From Plotosus lineatus (taxonomy: Eukaryota > Chordata > Actinopteri > Siluriformes > Plotosidae), in the NCBI GenBank assembly GCA_024760905.1, contig CM045729.1:1773501-1837500 (forward strand): a DNA stretch of 64,000 nt, given 5' to 3'. Made by a program: the position numbers and the translations under genes. The notes beneath the pieces are model-generated. The model was not told the DNA's origin. It worked only from the letters and a program-made list of their open reading frames with translations, and did no database searches. Below are positions 1-11,798 of this stretch, one piece after another. The first letter of the stretch is position 1. Each line of letters opens with the position of its first letter.

Positions 1-2160
1 GAACTCCCTCGTTGTACTGGGAGTCTTCAACGCCCATGTGGGCAACAATAGAGTGACTTGAAAGGGTGTGATTGGTAGGTATGATATCTCCAATCTGAAC
101 CCGAATGGTGTTTTATTGTGGGACTTCTGTGCTCATCAGGGTTTGTTCATCACAAACACCATGTTTGAGCATAAGGATATCCATAAGTGCACTTGGCACC
201 AGGACACCCTAGGCCAGGGGCACTCAATCCTGCTCCTGGAGATCTACCTTCCAGAAGGCATTCGCTCCAACCCTAATCATGCCCACCTAACCGGCCCATC
301 ATCTAATCAAGGGACTTTGAAATGTCTTACGACCTGACTGTATCTTACATGTCACATGGGCCACATTAGAGTTGGTGATAAAGTCATCTGGAAGGTAAAT
401 CTCCAGGATCAGGATTGAGCACCCCTGCCCTAGGCCACAGTTTGATGATTGACTTCATAATCATGTCAGCAGACTTGCGGCCACATGTTCTGGACACTCG
501 GATGAAGAGGGCAGCTGAACTGTCAACCAATCACCAAATGGAAGTGAGCTAGCTTTGATGGCGAGGGAGGCCACCCTTTTGACCTGGTAGTCCCAAGAGT
601 GTAGTTAGGGTCACTTAGGAACATTTGGTGGAGTCTCCTGTCAGACGGGCCTTTAACTCCCACCTCCGACAGAGCTACAACCACATCCTGAAGGATGCGG
701 GTGACATGGAATCTGAATGGGCCATGTTTCTTGCCTCTATTATTGAGGCAGTGGCCCATCACTGTGGCCGGAAGGTCATCGGTGCCTGTTGTGGCAGTAA
801 CCCCTGAATGCGTTGGTGGAAACCTATGGTGAAGGGGGCCGTCTAGCTGAAAAAGGAGGCCTATTGGGTCGAGGCAGCAGAAAGGTACCGGCAGACCAAG
901 CATGCTGCCGCTTGAGCTGTCACTGATGCAAAATCTCCGGCATGGGAGGAGCTCAGTGAGGGTCTGGAAAATGATTATGGTTGGCCTCAAAATGGTTCTG
1001 GACTACCGTCCGACGCCTCAGGAGGGGGAAGCAGTCCTCCACAAATACTGTTTATAGTGAAAGTGGGGAGCTGCTCATATCAACTGTTGATGTTGTTGGG
1101 AGGTGGAAGGAATACTTTAAGGACCTCCACAATCCCACAAACGTGCCCTCTGTGGAGGAAGGAGACCCTGGGGGTTTGGGTGTGGCTCCACCCATCACTG
1201 GAGCTGAGGTCGCCAAGTTAGTCGAAAAGTTCCTCGGTGGTCGAGCTCCGGGGGTGGACGAGTTCCGCCATGAATATCTCAGGGCTCTGGTATTTGTAGG
1301 ACTGTCCTTGGTTGGCACGTCTCTGCAACATCACATGATCATCAGAGGGTTTACATCTGGATTGGCAAACCAGTGTGGTAGTCCCCCTTTTTAAAAAGGG
1401 GGTCAGAGGGTGTGTTCCCATTATCTTGGAATCATACTCCTCAGTCTACCTGGGAAAGTCTATGCAGGGGTACTGGATAGGAGGATTCAACAGAGAGTTG
1501 AACCTCGGATTCAGGAGGAACAATGTATTTTTCTTCCTGGCCGTGGCACTCTTGACCAACTCTATATGCTCCACAGGATCTTGAAGGGCGTATGGGAGTT
1601 TGCCCAACCTGTCCACATGTCTTTTGTAGATTTGGAGAAAGCTTTCGACTGTGTCCCTCAGGTTATTTTGTGGGGCGTGCTCCAGGAATACGGTGTTCCA
1701 AACCTGTTGCTATGGGCCATTCGGTCTCGGTATCACTGAAGCCAGAGTTTGGTCCTCATTGGTAACAACAGGTTGAATTCGTTTTCAATGAGGGTTGGAG
1801 TCTGCCAAGGCTGTACTTTGTCACTGATTCTGTTCATAATTTTTATAGACAGAATTTATAGGTGTAGCTAAGGCATTGAGGCGGCCATCAGATTGGTGGA
1901 CATCGGATCTCGTCTATGTTTTTTTTGGCTGATGTCCTTGTGGCTTCATCAGTCTGGGACCCCCAGCTCTCATAGGAGAGATTCTCAGTCAAGTGCGAAG
2001 CGGCCAGGATGAGAATCAGCACCTCCAGGTCTGAGGCCATGGTTCTCAGCCAGAAAAGGGTGGAATGCACCGGTCAGGCCTGAAATGAAGACCTGCTCCA
2101 AGTGGACAAGTTCAAGTATCTCAGGGTCTTGTGAGTGAAGGAAGGATGGAGCGGGAGATC
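1..2160 (+). mobile_element. Rex3-type LINE, decayed fragment (pseudogene)
   Basis: Starts inside the apurinic-endonuclease (APE) domain and runs through much of the RT domain. Translated pieces line up with the better copies at 7131-10286 and 56985-61525: the 5' piece near 68-180, the RT fingers at about 1410-1740 with [11 protein letters not shown], then scraps to about 2160. Stops and frameshifts occur throughout, so it cannot code. The 5' and 3' ends are both missing, and a 213-bp MITE interrupts it at 215-427. Family known: Rex3 is an RTE-clade non-LTR element of teleosts that encodes APE plus RT. Confidence in the family rests on the match to the full-length copy in this window. Confidence 0.85.
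215..427. mobile_element. hAT-type MITE inserted in Rex3
   Basis: Near-perfect terminal inverted repeats of about 38 bp begin CAGGGG and end CCCCTG. The 8-bp direct repeat CCCTAGGC lies on each side (207-214 and 428-435). An 8-bp duplication with CAGGG termini is the hAT superfamily signature. There is no coding capacity in 213 bp. Removing it restores the Rex3 reading around the LDTLG-like stretch of the APE domain, so it arrived after the Rex3 copy. Confidence 0.82.
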
Positions 2161-2226
2161 ACTACACCACCTTGCCAACCTGAAATAAACACATATCACA
2201 CATAATATGAAATACCCTTTCTCTGA

Positions 2227-2505
2227 GTGATACAACTATTACCATCCTGTACAAGAACAAGGGAAAACACAGTTACAGAGGAAGAGCTCTGCTCAGCACT
2301 ATCGGAAAGGCATTCACCTAAGTGGTTCGGAGGAGACTACAGACACGAGCTGAGCAGGTGTACCCTCACATGGAGTTTACACTCAGGCAGTTCCAGAAGA
2401 AGAGCTGTGAACAGAAGCAGCACATTTATATTACCTTCATCAACCTGACAAAAACCTTTGGACCAATCAGTAGAAGTGACTTACTTTCAAACAGGCGAAA
2501 AAAAT
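2227..2505 (+). pseudogene. non-LTR RT scrap (Jockey/L2-like)
   Basis: Conceptual translation, with one stop and a frame change, gives an RT finger/palm segment: LYKNKGKHSYRGRALLS, then GKAF, then a degenerate ITFINLTKTF that corresponds to the catalytic motif A region (consensus FIDLTKAFD) with the aspartate lost. No endonuclease or 3' end is present. It is clearly an RT relic but distinct from the Rex3 and RTE families that dominate the window. The clade is uncertain. Confidence 0.6.
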
Positions 2506-2766
2506 GAATGCACATCAATACTGCTAAAAAGTTATCTCCATAATGGCATGCAGGGGACAAAACAGTTTGATTTCTCATTCTCAGAGATGCTTTCCATACA
2601 AAGCAGATTAAAGGAAGATTGCATGTCAGCCCTGAAACGACCAAAAGTGACGTGTTTATACTGATATACATCTGCTTTAAATGAATTTAGTTAAACTGAA
2701 ATGTAAAGGTCGGGCTGGCAGAGACTCAGGAAAAGCTTTTCAGAGTTTAGATGCATCACCGCAAAA

Positions 2767-3552
2767 ATGAAATGTCTCTATTTTATTTTACAGCTGTTGG
2801 TACTTGATGTGATGGCTGTAACACAGAGAAGAGAATATATTTATATTTCTGAGTGCATGCAGGCTCAAAGCTATTGCAGAGAGCACTACTGGGATTTGGC
2901 GAGCATCACAACTGAAGAGGAGCAGCAGAGAGCTATTACCGTTGAAGAAGATGACTCTTCAGCGGTATGGACTGGGCTGGAAAGAAGCGTTCCGCATGAA
3001 AACATCTGGCATTGGTCTGGTGGAGAAGAAGTAACTTTCACGAAGTGGCATCAGGGTGAACCCAATGATGCCAACAAAAAAGAGAATTGTACCATTTCTG
3101 ATGAAAATGGCTGGAATGATGCTGACTGTGAGACGCATTATCCATTCATCTGTTATAGTAAACTCGTGTTGGTGAAGGACAATAAAACATGGGACATTGC
3201 TCTCCAGCACTGCAGGAGACATTACACTGATTTGGCCTCTGTGGATTATGAAGTACTGCTAGATATACAGACTAACCAATCCCAAACAGCCAGAGTATGG
3301 CTAGGCCTGCATTTCCTGGATGGAAGATGGTTCTGGGTGAACGGGATGCCACTGGGGAGCCTATCACTGCCTCCATGCCCAGTTCTGCCATATCACTGTG
3401 GTGTGTACAACTTCAACATGGACGTTTGGGAGAACAGAGACTGCAACGAAGAACTTCATTCCCTTTGTTATTATAGAAGGTATAGAATAAACATCCACAA
3501 CATTACCCAGAAATTTGTTGGTTTTAATATTAATTTCGTAATCGTGCAGTAA
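2767..3552 (+). CDS. tandem C-type lectin domain protein
   Basis: The 261-codon open frame carries two C-type lectin-like domains. CTLD1 (about residues 24-130) has the EPN motif (98-100) typical of mannose-type Ca2+-dependent sugar binding and the WND motif (116-118), plus paired cysteines. CTLD2 (about 131-236) keeps the WLGL core and cysteines but has no EPN/QPD, so it probably does not bind sugar through calcium. The first 18 residues are hydrophobic and could act as a signal peptide. However, a polypyrimidine tract ending CAG at 2791-2793 also looks like a 3' splice site, which would make residue 10 the exon start. A donor (AAG|GTATAG) at 3479/3480 would end the exon two codons after the last CYY. 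Poly(A) signals follow near 4153. Teleosts carry many such secreted or receptor-type tandem-CTLD genes. I cannot assign an orthologue. Confidence 0.8.
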   Translation: MKCLYFILQLLVLDVMAVTQRREYIYISECMQAQSYCREHYWDLASITTEEEQQRAITVEEDDSSAVWTGLERSVPHENIWHWSGGEEVTFTKWHQGEPNDANKKENCTISDENGWNDADCETHYPFICYSKLVLVKDNKTWDIALQHCRRHYTDLASVDYEVLLDIQTNQSQTARVWLGLHFLDGRWFWVNGMPLGSLSLPPCPVLPYHCGVYNFNMDVWENRDCNEELHSLCYYRRYRINIHNITQKFVGFNINFVIVQ

Positions 3553-3652
3553 TCACTAGAATTTTCACATCAGCACTTATCAATTAGCTTCTTCTCCTTC
3601 ACAGACGTCTACCTGAATAATTCCAACTGTATATTTTTGTTTTCCTAAACAG

Positions 3653-4175
3653 ATGACTTCCTACAACTGGAATGAAGAGAATAACTCCGTCATGAGTTGA
3701 TTCCTACCTGGATATAATAATACTCGAGTAGAAACCCAGGACCATCATTCTAGAGTTCTAATGTAAACATGAAATGGTTTTAACTCCTTTAAAATTAGCG
3801 CAGTTGTTTTTGTGTAAACATTTCTCTCGAATAAGTTCATATTAAAACATTTGTTATGAGGAAAGGTTTGGTGGTGAGTTTATCAGTAACTTCTCAGAAG
3901 TACAGTAGAAATAATGCTGAGTACTGTAATTGAAATGGAATAGATAAAATAATTAAAGCTTCTGAATTTGGACAAAGAAGCAAACTGAGAGCCAAGATCA
4001 CATTTTCCTAAAGACGGTCATGTTGTTTTGTTTGTTTGTTTTGAATTGAAAATGTAATGTGGAAAGTTTATCATCGATATTCATTTGCATTGACCTTGTA
4101 GCACCCAATACTAGTGAGCTCTCTTAAATTTGTTCTTGCTTTTGTGATGGACAATAAATAAACTCTTTATAACGT
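3653..4175 (+). other. putative terminal exon and 3' UTR of the lectin gene
   Basis: A polypyrimidine tract ending CAG at 3650-3652 pairs with the donor at 3480. Spliced together the frame reads Arg-Arg-stop, so the protein would end just after CTLD2 and this exon would be almost entirely 3' UTR. Overlapping AATAAA hexamers at 4153-4162 mark a likely cleavage site about 15-20 nt downstream. This is inferred from splice and poly(A) consensus only. Confidence 0.45.
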
Positions 4176-4212
4176 CGTGATGGTACACTGCTTTCCACAC
4201 TGTGAGGAACAA

Positions 4213-4400
4213 TATGGACTCAAAATTAGATTAGATTAGATTAAAGTTTATTGTCATTACATTACATTATTGTCTGTACAGATTATGTATAAATAAGTTA
4301 TGTGACCAGTTATGTACAGATATGGGCAGTAAAGGTAAAATAAATGATAATAAAAAATAAAATGGCATTAATTTACAATACTGCATACAAATGTTAAATT
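4213..4400. repeat. short AT-rich interspersed repeat
   Basis: Begins with four ATTAG/TTAGA-type units followed by a stretch reading like a mobile-repeat 3' tail (TTTATTGTCATTACATT). No coding potential. The unit array and position after a gene suggest an interspersed repeat, but I cannot name the family. Confidence 0.35.
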
Positions 4401-4430
4401 TTACGAGAACAAAGAAAAAATATGCAGATG

Positions 4431-6375
4431 TCTCTTCTTTTCCTTTCGGCTGCTCCCTTCTGGGGTCGCCAAATTATCTGCCTTCATCTCACCCTATCCT
4501 CTGCATCATCTTCTCTTACGCCAATTACCTTCATGTCCTCCTTCACCACATCCATAAATCTTCTCTTTGGTCTTCCTATAGGGCCTTCTGCCTGGTAGTT
4601 CCAACCTCAGCATCCTACTTCCAATATACTCACTATCCCTCCTCTGTACATGTCCAAACCATCTCAATCTAGCCTCTCTGACTTTGTCTACAAAACGTCT
4701 TACATGTGCTGTCCCTCTCATTCCTGATCATATCCATCCTCGTTACTCCCAAAGAGAACCTCAACATTTTCATCTCTGCTACCTCCAGCTCTGCCTCCTG
4801 TCTTTCCCTCAGCACCAACTGTTTCTAAACCATACAACATCGCTGGCCTCAACACCGTTTTGTACACTTTTCCTTTCATTCTTGCTGATATCTTCCTGTC
4901 ATACATCACATCGGACATTTTTTCCAACCTGCCTGCACACGCTTCTTCACCTCTTTTCCACACTCTCCATTGCTCTGGATTGTTGAGCCGAAGTATTTAA
5001 AATCCTCCACCTTCTTTATCTCTTCTCCCTGTAACCTCACCGTTCCTCCTGGGTCCTTGTCGTTCACACACATGTATTCTGTTTTACTGAGGCTAACCTT
5101 CATTCCCCTCCTTTCCAGAGCATACCTCCACCTCTCTAGATTTTCCTGCACTTATTCTCTGCTCTCACTACACATCACAATGTCATCTGCACACATCATA
5201 GTCCATGGGGAATCTTGTCTAACCTCGACTGTCAACCTGTACATCACTGTAGCAAACAAGAAGGGGCTCAGAGTTGACCCTTGATGCAGTCCTACTTACA
5301 CCTTGAACTCTTCTGTCACACTGACAGCACACCTCACCACTGCCTTACATCTCTCATACATGTCCTGCACCACTGTTACATACTTCTCTGCTACTCCAGA
5401 CTTTCTCATGCAATACCACAGTTCCTCTCTCGGCACCCTGTAATATGCTTTCTCCAGATCCACAAAGACACAATGCAGCTCCTTCTGACCTTCTCTGTAC
5501 TTCTCTATTAACATCCTCAAAGCAAACACTGCATCTGTGGTGCTCTTTCTTGGCACGAAACCAAACTGTTGTTCACAAATGCTGACCTCTGCTCTTAGCC
5601 TAACTTTCACTATTCTTTCCCATAACTTCATCATATGGCTCATCAACTTTATCCTTCTGTAAGTTGCCACAACTCTGCACGTCTCCCTTGTTCATAAAAA
5701 GGGGCACCAGCACACTTCTCCTCCATTCCTCTGGCATCTGCTCACTCTCTAAGACCTTGTTGAATGTTCTTGTCAGAAAATCTACTGCTACCTCTCCTAG
5801 ACACTTCCATACCTCCACCGGTATGTCATCAGGACCAACTGCCTTTCCACTCTTCATCCTCTTCAATGCCCTCCTCACTTCACCCTTACTAATCTTTGCT
5901 ACTTCCTGGTCCTCAACAGTCACCTCTTCTACTCTTCTTTCTCTCTCATTTTCCTCATTCATCAGCTCTTCAAAGTACTCTTTCCATCTTCCTAGCACAC
6001 GTCTGTTATCAGTCAATACGTTTCCCTCTCTGTCCTTAATCACTCTAACTTGCTGCATGTCCTTTCCCATCTCTATTTCTCTGCTTTGCCAACCTGTATA
6101 AATCATTTTCTCCCTCTTTACTGTCCAATCTAGCATACAAGTCATCATATGCCCTCTGTTTGGCCTTTGACACCGCTACTTTCGCCTTATGCTGTGTCTC
6201 CCTGTACTCCTGTTTACTCTCTTCAGTCCTCTCTATGTCCAACTTCTTCTTAGCTAATCTCTTCCTTTTGTACACACTCCTGCACTTCCTGATTCTACCA
6301 CCAAGTCTCCTTATCTACTTTTCTTCCAGAGGACACACCAAGTACTCTCCGACCTGTCTCCCTGATCACATTAGC
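4431..6375 (-). mobile_element. BovB-like RTE LINE, copy A, 5'-truncated
   Basis: Reads on the minus strand. The 3' end at 4431 has the conserved tail shared by all RTE copies here. Upstream are the C-terminal domain ([17 protein letters not shown]), thumb, palm and fingers, ending at about 6375 with the segment just after the APE domain. The APE itself is missing, which is typical 5' truncation. Fragments carry several frameshifts (for example around 4960, 5150 and 5660), so the copy is inactive. The family encodes APE plus RT and resembles the source of mammalian craniofacial development protein 2, that is, BovB/RTE. Confidence 0.88.
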
Positions 6376-6867
6376 ATGAATCATAATTCACGATTCATGA
6401 TTCAGTGAATCATAATTCACTGAGGAGAAGAAATGAATTCTAACTGAAAACTTTTTTTTTTCCAACAAACCAACATTCTTTCTCCAAAGAATAAATTCAT
6501 AATTTATTTTAGTAACTGTACATATGCATTTAATTATATATTTAGTGCTTTCTCTTCAACTAGTACCAAAAAGTTTATAATCACAATCAACAAATTTTAA
6601 TGTAGTCCAGTGTATTCCCTCTATATTCGCCATAAAATCATGAGCATGTTGTTCCAGAGGCAGTGAGAGAGCTACATGCAAATCACTGCACTTTTATTTG
6701 TTACAAAAAGAAATTGATATACGATTCTCAGACAATAAATTAAGAAAAACAGGAATTAATTCAAATTGTTATTGAAATTGGATATAAATTTAAATACAAG
6801 ATGTTTATTACAAGCCTTCCTATACTCTTTACACTCTGAGTTGATACTTCAGTGATAGCATGGCAGA
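6376..6867. other. no gene; AT-rich, small inverted/direct repeats
   Basis: I see no gene. At 6378-6424 the motif GAATCATAATTCAC is repeated directly and inverted, producing a small dyad. The rest is AT-rich unique-looking sequence. Confidence 0.5.
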
Positions 6868-7075
6868 CATTTACATTTATATTTACATTTACGTTTATGG
6901 CATTTGGCGAACGACCTTGACCAGAGTGATTAACATTTATCTTTTTTATACAAGTGAGAAAATGAGGATCAAGGGCTGCGCTCAAAGGCCCAACAATGGC
7001 ACCTCAGGGGAACCGGAGCGTGAACTGGAGCATCCTTCTGCAAATTAACCCAAAGCTTTAACTGCTGCATGAAAC
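6868..7075 (-). mobile_element. SINE fragment (fish type, tRNA head lost)
   Basis: Contains the block CATTTACG...GGCATTTGGCGAACGACCTTGACCAGAG followed by a GGGCTGCGCTCAAAGGCCCAACA-like stretch. I recognise this as the body of a SINE common in teleost genomes. The head that should carry Pol III boxes is missing. Recognition is from memory of the repeat, not from a search. Confidence 0.5.
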
Positions 7076-7130
7076 ATAAGGAACAAAATAAATAAATAAA
7101 TAAAATAAATAAATCACAATTTTCCTATAT

Positions 7131-10100
7131 CATCATCATCATCATCATCATCATCTTCTTCCGCTTAGTCCAGGGTCGGGTCGCGGGGTCAGCAACCTCA
7201 GCAAAGAGGTCCAGACGTCCCTCTCCCAAGCCACTTCCTCCAACTCTCCCGGGGGGACACCGAGGCAGTCCCAGACAAGCCGAGAGACATAGTCCCTCCA
7301 GCGTGTTCTAGGTCGAACCCGGGGTCTCTTCCCGGTTGGACATGCCCGAAACACCACACCAGGGAGGCGTCCGGGGGCATTCTGACCAGATGCCCGAGCC
7401 ACCTCAACTGGCCCCTCTCAATGCGGAGGAGCAGCAGATCGACTCCGAGCTCTCCCCGGATGGCGGAGCTTCTCACCTTATCTCTCAGGGAGAACCCCGC
7501 CACCCGGCGAAGGAAGCTCATTTCAGCCGCTTGTATCCGTGATCTTGTTATTTTGGTCATTACCCAAGGCTCGTGACCATAGGTGAGTGTTGGAACGTAG
7601 ATCGACTGGTAAATTGAGAGCTTTGCCTTGCGGCTCAGTTCCTTCTTCATCACGATGGACCGGTACAGGCACCGCTTAACAGCAGAGGCTGCAGCGATCC
7701 GTCTGTCGATCTCTCGCTCCATCCTTCCCTCACTTGTAAACAAAACCCCAAGATACTTAAACTCCTCCACTTGGGGCAGGACCTCATTCCTGACCCGGAG
7801 GGTGCATTCCACCATTGTCCGACTGAGAACCATGGCCTCGGACTTGGAGGTACTGATCTTCATCCCGGCTGCTTCGCACTCAGCTGCGAATCGCTCCAAT
7901 GAGAGCTGGAGGGCCCAACTTGATGAAGCCAAAAGGACAACATCATCCTCAAAAAGCAGAGATGATATCCGATGGCCACCAAACCAGAACCCCTCATCGC
8001 CTCGACTGCGCCTAGAAATTCTGTCCATAAAAATTACACATCGGTGACAAAGGACAGCCTTGGCGGACTCCGACTCCCACTCGAAACGAATCCGACCTGC
8101 TGTTACCAATATGGACCAAACTCTGGCTCCGGTGATACAGCGACCGAATAGCTCGTAGCAACGGATCCGGAACGCCGTACTCTCGGAGCATGCCCCACAA
8201 GATCATTCAAGGGACATGGTCGAAAGCTTTCTCCAAATCCACAAAGCACATGTGGACAGATTGGGCAAACTCCCATGCCCCCTCCAGAATCCTGTGGAGC
8301 GTATAGAGTTGGTCAAGAGTGCTGCGGCCAGGACGAAAACCACATTGTTCCTCCTGAATCCGAGGTTCGACTATTGGTCGGATCCTCCTCTCTAGTACCC
8401 CTGCATAGACTTTCCCAGGTAGGCTGAGGAGTGTAATTCCCCGATAATTGGAACACACCCTCCGGTCCCCCTTCTTAAAAATTGGGACCACCACCCCAGT
8501 TTGCCAATCCAGTGGTCCAGCCCCTGATGACCATGCGATGTTGCAGAGACGTGTCAACCAAGACAGTCCTACAACATCCAGAGCCCTGAGATATTCCGGG
8601 CGGATCTCATCCAACCCCGGAGCTCGACCACCGAGGAGCTTTTTGACAACCTCAGTGACCTCCACTCCAGTGATGGGCGGACCCTCACCCGAACCCCCAG
8701 GGTCCACGGAGGGTGTGTTGGTGGGATTGAGGAGGTCCTCAAAGTATTCCCTCCACCTCTCAACAACATCCCCAGTCAAGGTAAGCAGCTCCCCACCTCC
8801 ACTGTAAACAGTGTTTGTGAAGAATTGCTTCCCCCTCCTGAGGCGTCGGACGGTGGCCCAGAACCTTTTTGAGGCCAACCGATAATCACTCTCCAGGCCC
8901 TCACTGAACTCCTCCCACGCCCGAGATTTTGCATCTGCGACAGCCTCGGCCCATTCGGATTCCATGTCCCCCGCCTCCTCCGGAACGTGGTTGTAGCTCT
9001 GCCAGAGGTGGGAGTTAAAGGCCTCTCGGACAGGGGGCTCCGCCAAACGTTCCCAGCAGACCCTGATTACACGCTTGTGCCTGCCAGGTCTGGAAGGCAA
9101 CCTCCCCCACCACCGAAGCCAACTCACCACCAGGTAGTGATCGGTAGACAGCTCAGCTCCTCTCTTCACCCGACTGTCCAGAACATATGGTCGCAAGTCC
9201 GATGACACGACTACAAAGTCAATCATCGAACTGCGACCTAGGGTGTCCTGGTGCCAAGTGCACTTATGGACACCCTTATGTTCGAACATGGTGTTCGTGA
9301 TAGACAAACTATGACGAGCACAGAAGTCCAACAACGAAACACCATTCGGATTCAGACTGGAGAGGCCGTACCTACCGATCACACCCTTACAGGTCACACT
9401 ATTGTTGCCCACATGGGCGTTGAAGTCTCCCAAGACAACGAGCGAGTCTCCCGAGGGAGTGTTCTCCAACACCCCAAAGACTCCAAAAAGGGTGGGTACT
9501 CCGAACTGTCATTTGGTGCATAAGTACAAATAACAGTTAGGACCCGTCCCCCCACCTGAAGACGGAGGGAAGCTACCCTTTCGTCAACCGGGGAGAACCC
9601 CAACGTTTGGGCACCGAGACGGTGGGCAACAAGAACGCCCACACCGGCTCGCCGCCTCCCCCCATGAGCAACTCCAGGATAGAAGAAGGTCCAACCTCTT
9701 TCGAGATGGATGGTTCCAGAGCCCAAGCTATGCGTTGAGGTGAGCCCGACTATATCTAGTCGGTATCTCTCCACCTCACGCACCAAATCAGGCTCCTTTC
9801 CCGCCAGAGAGGTGACATTCCATGTCCCGAGGGTCAGAGTAAGTCGCCGAGGATCGGTCCGACAGAACCCATGCCTTTGGCTGCCACCCAACTCACACTG
9901 CACCCGACCCCTAAAACTCCTCCCATGGGTGGTGGGTCCATGGGAGGGCGGACCCATGTCTCTTTTTCGGGCTAGGCCCGGCCAGGCTCCATGGGCATAA
10001 GCCCGACCACCAGGCGCTCGCCTTTGAGCCCCTCCCCTGGGCCTGGCTTCAGGAGGGAACCCCGGTGACCCGCGTCCGGGCAAGGGAGACTGCTTCCTGT

Positions 10101-10286
10101 GCTCTCTCTCAGATGGCATGTGTCATGGGGGTTTTTGAATCGCACTTCGTCTGGACCTTCACCCCGGACCTGTTTGCCTTGGGTGACCCTACCAGGGGCA
10201 TTTGCCCCCGACAACATAGCTCCTTGGATCATTAGGTCACGCAAACCCCTCCACCACGATAAGGTGGCGATTCAGGGAGGGGGGAT
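7131..10286 (-). mobile_element. full-length Rex3 LINE with target duplication
   Basis: A complete copy on the minus strand: 5' leader at about 10286, APE domain (about 10119-9400, LTLGTWNVTSL near its start; then [12 protein letters not shown]), linker, RT with FEDD (normally FADD) at the active site, thumb and C-terminal region, and a 3' (ATG/GATG)-type simple tail at 7131-7160. The 13-bp direct repeat AATTTTCCTATAT flanks it at 7118-7130 and 10287-10299. The sequence also agrees with the Rex3 RT primer sites as I remember them (near 8041 and 8490). Frameshifts near 9440 and 8050-8110, a stop near 8205 and the active-site change FADD to FEDD make it inactive. It is the family reference for this window. 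Confidence 0.92.
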
Positions 10287-10464
10287 AATTTTCCTATATA
10301 TTGCAACCAATTTTACAGAAAAGTGTAATGTATACATTTTATTTTTATTGGTTTATTTTGTGAATTATTTTGTCTGAAATGTTCGTATCCACGTGGTATT
10401 ATGTGTGGAGTTGCATGTTCTACCTGTGCATTTCTAGGGTTTACTGAGTGTACTCCAGTTTCCT

Positions 10465-10801
10465 GGAGTGTGGGCAGTGCTGGTATAGGGCACTGGATTT
10501 CTGATCCTAAGGTTGGGGGTTTGAGTCCCACTCTCCACAAAGTTGTCACTGTCCCCCCCAGTGCAGCTAACTGGGTTATCAAAGGTGGGCCATGTCTCTC
10601 ACTGTCTATGGTGAGAGGCATGTAAAAGAACCATTGCTGACTTTCGTAAAGAGTAGCTGCAAAGCCGTCAGCGTGTTTCTGTCTCTTGCTAAAGGGTTGT
10701 GTCAGGAAGGGCATCCGATGTAAACACCGATGCCAAATCAAACATGCGAATCATTCGCTGTGGCGACCCCTGAGAAAGGGAAAAAGCCGAAAGGAAATCT
10801 C
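10465..10801 (+). mobile_element. tRNA-derived SINE with RTE-like 3' half (copy S1)
   Basis: The head is tRNA-like with A-box (TGGTATAGGGC) and B-box-like (GGTTTGAGTCC) Pol III promoter elements. The body follows, and the 3' end reads TTCGCTGTGGCGACCCCTGA...AGCCGAAAGGAAA, the same tail as the BovB-like RTE. Flanking direct repeats ACTGAGTGTACTCCAG(T/G)TTCCT lie at about 10442-10463 and 10802-10823. The SINE presumably relies on RTE enzymes for mobility. Confidence 0.85.
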
Positions 10802-10839
10802 ACTGAGTGTACTCCAGGTTCCTCTCACAGTCCAAAGAC

Positions 10840-10886
<47 letters not shown>

Positions 10887-10965
10887 CCCTGCTTTTGATT
10901 GGTCAAACTTTTAGGGTGTACCCTGCCTTTTCCCAGAGTCTGCCACCCCAGGAGCAAATAAGTGA
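10802..10965 (+). repeat. other SINE remnant with internal (GT)n
   Basis: Pieces such as CACAGTCCAAAGACAT and GGGTGTACCCTGCCTTTTCCCAGAG are 3'-half blocks of the second tRNA-SINE type also seen at 21015-21405 and 31414-32083. A (GT)n microsatellite (about 10842-10881) has expanded inside. Its expected GAAT-rich tail leads into the next array. Confidence 0.5.
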
Positions 10966-11275
10966 ATTAATGAGTGAATGAATGAATCAATATTTGAGTG
11001 AGACAATAAATGAATGCATGAATTAATTAGTGAATGAATGAATGAATGAATGAGTGAGTGAGTAAATGAGTGGATAAATGAATTAATGCATTAATAAATT
11101 AATAAATGAATGAGTGGGTGAATGACAGAATGAATGACTGAGTGGGTGAATGACAGAATGAATGAACAAATGAATGCATGAATGAGTGAACAGGTGTACG
11201 AATGAATAAATGCATGAATGGGTGAATGAGTGAACGAATGACTGGATGACTGAGTAAGTGAATTAATGAATGGAT
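10966..11275 (+). repeat. (GAAT)n-like tetranucleotide array
   Basis: Degenerate GAAT/GAGT repeats for about 310 bp. It directly follows a SINE remnant whose family normally ends in GAATGAATG, so the array is most simply an expanded SINE tail. The open frames through it are artefacts of the repeat. Confidence 0.8.
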
Positions 11276-11798
11276 CCTTCTCATTCACACACATGTATTT
11301 TGATTTTCTGAGGCTAACCTTCATTCCTCTCCTTTCCAGGGCATACCTCCACCTCTCTAGAATTTCCTGCACTTGTTCTCTGCTCTCACTACACATCACA
11401 ATGTCATCTGCAAACATCATAGTCCATGGATTTTCTTGTCTCACCTCGTCTGTCAGCCTGTCCATCACCATAGCAAACAAGAAGGGGCTGAGAGCTGACC
11501 CTTGATGCAGTCCCATTTCCACCTTGAACTCTTCTGTCACACCGACAGCACACCTCACCACTGTCTTACATCTCTCATACATGTCCTGCACCACTCTAAC
11601 ATACTTCTCTGCCACTCCAGACTTCCTCATGCAATACCACAGTTCTTCTCTTGGCACCCTGTCATATGCTTTTTCCAGATCAACAAAGGCACAATGTCGC
11701 TCCCTCTGACCTTCTCTGTACTTGTACTCTCTGTACTCTCTATTAACATCCTCAAAGCAAACATTGCATCTGTGGTGCTCTTTCTTGGCATGAAACCA
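11272..11798 (-). mobile_element. BovB-like RTE, internal fragment (copy B)
   Basis: Only an RT palm/thumb segment remains. It includes [18 protein letters not shown] and the catalytic [11 protein letters not shown] motif, flanked by the GAAT array on one side and AT-rich sequence on the other. Neither the 5' nor the 3' end of the LINE is present, so it results from deletion or rearrangement rather than simple 5' truncation. Inactive. Confidence 0.85.
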
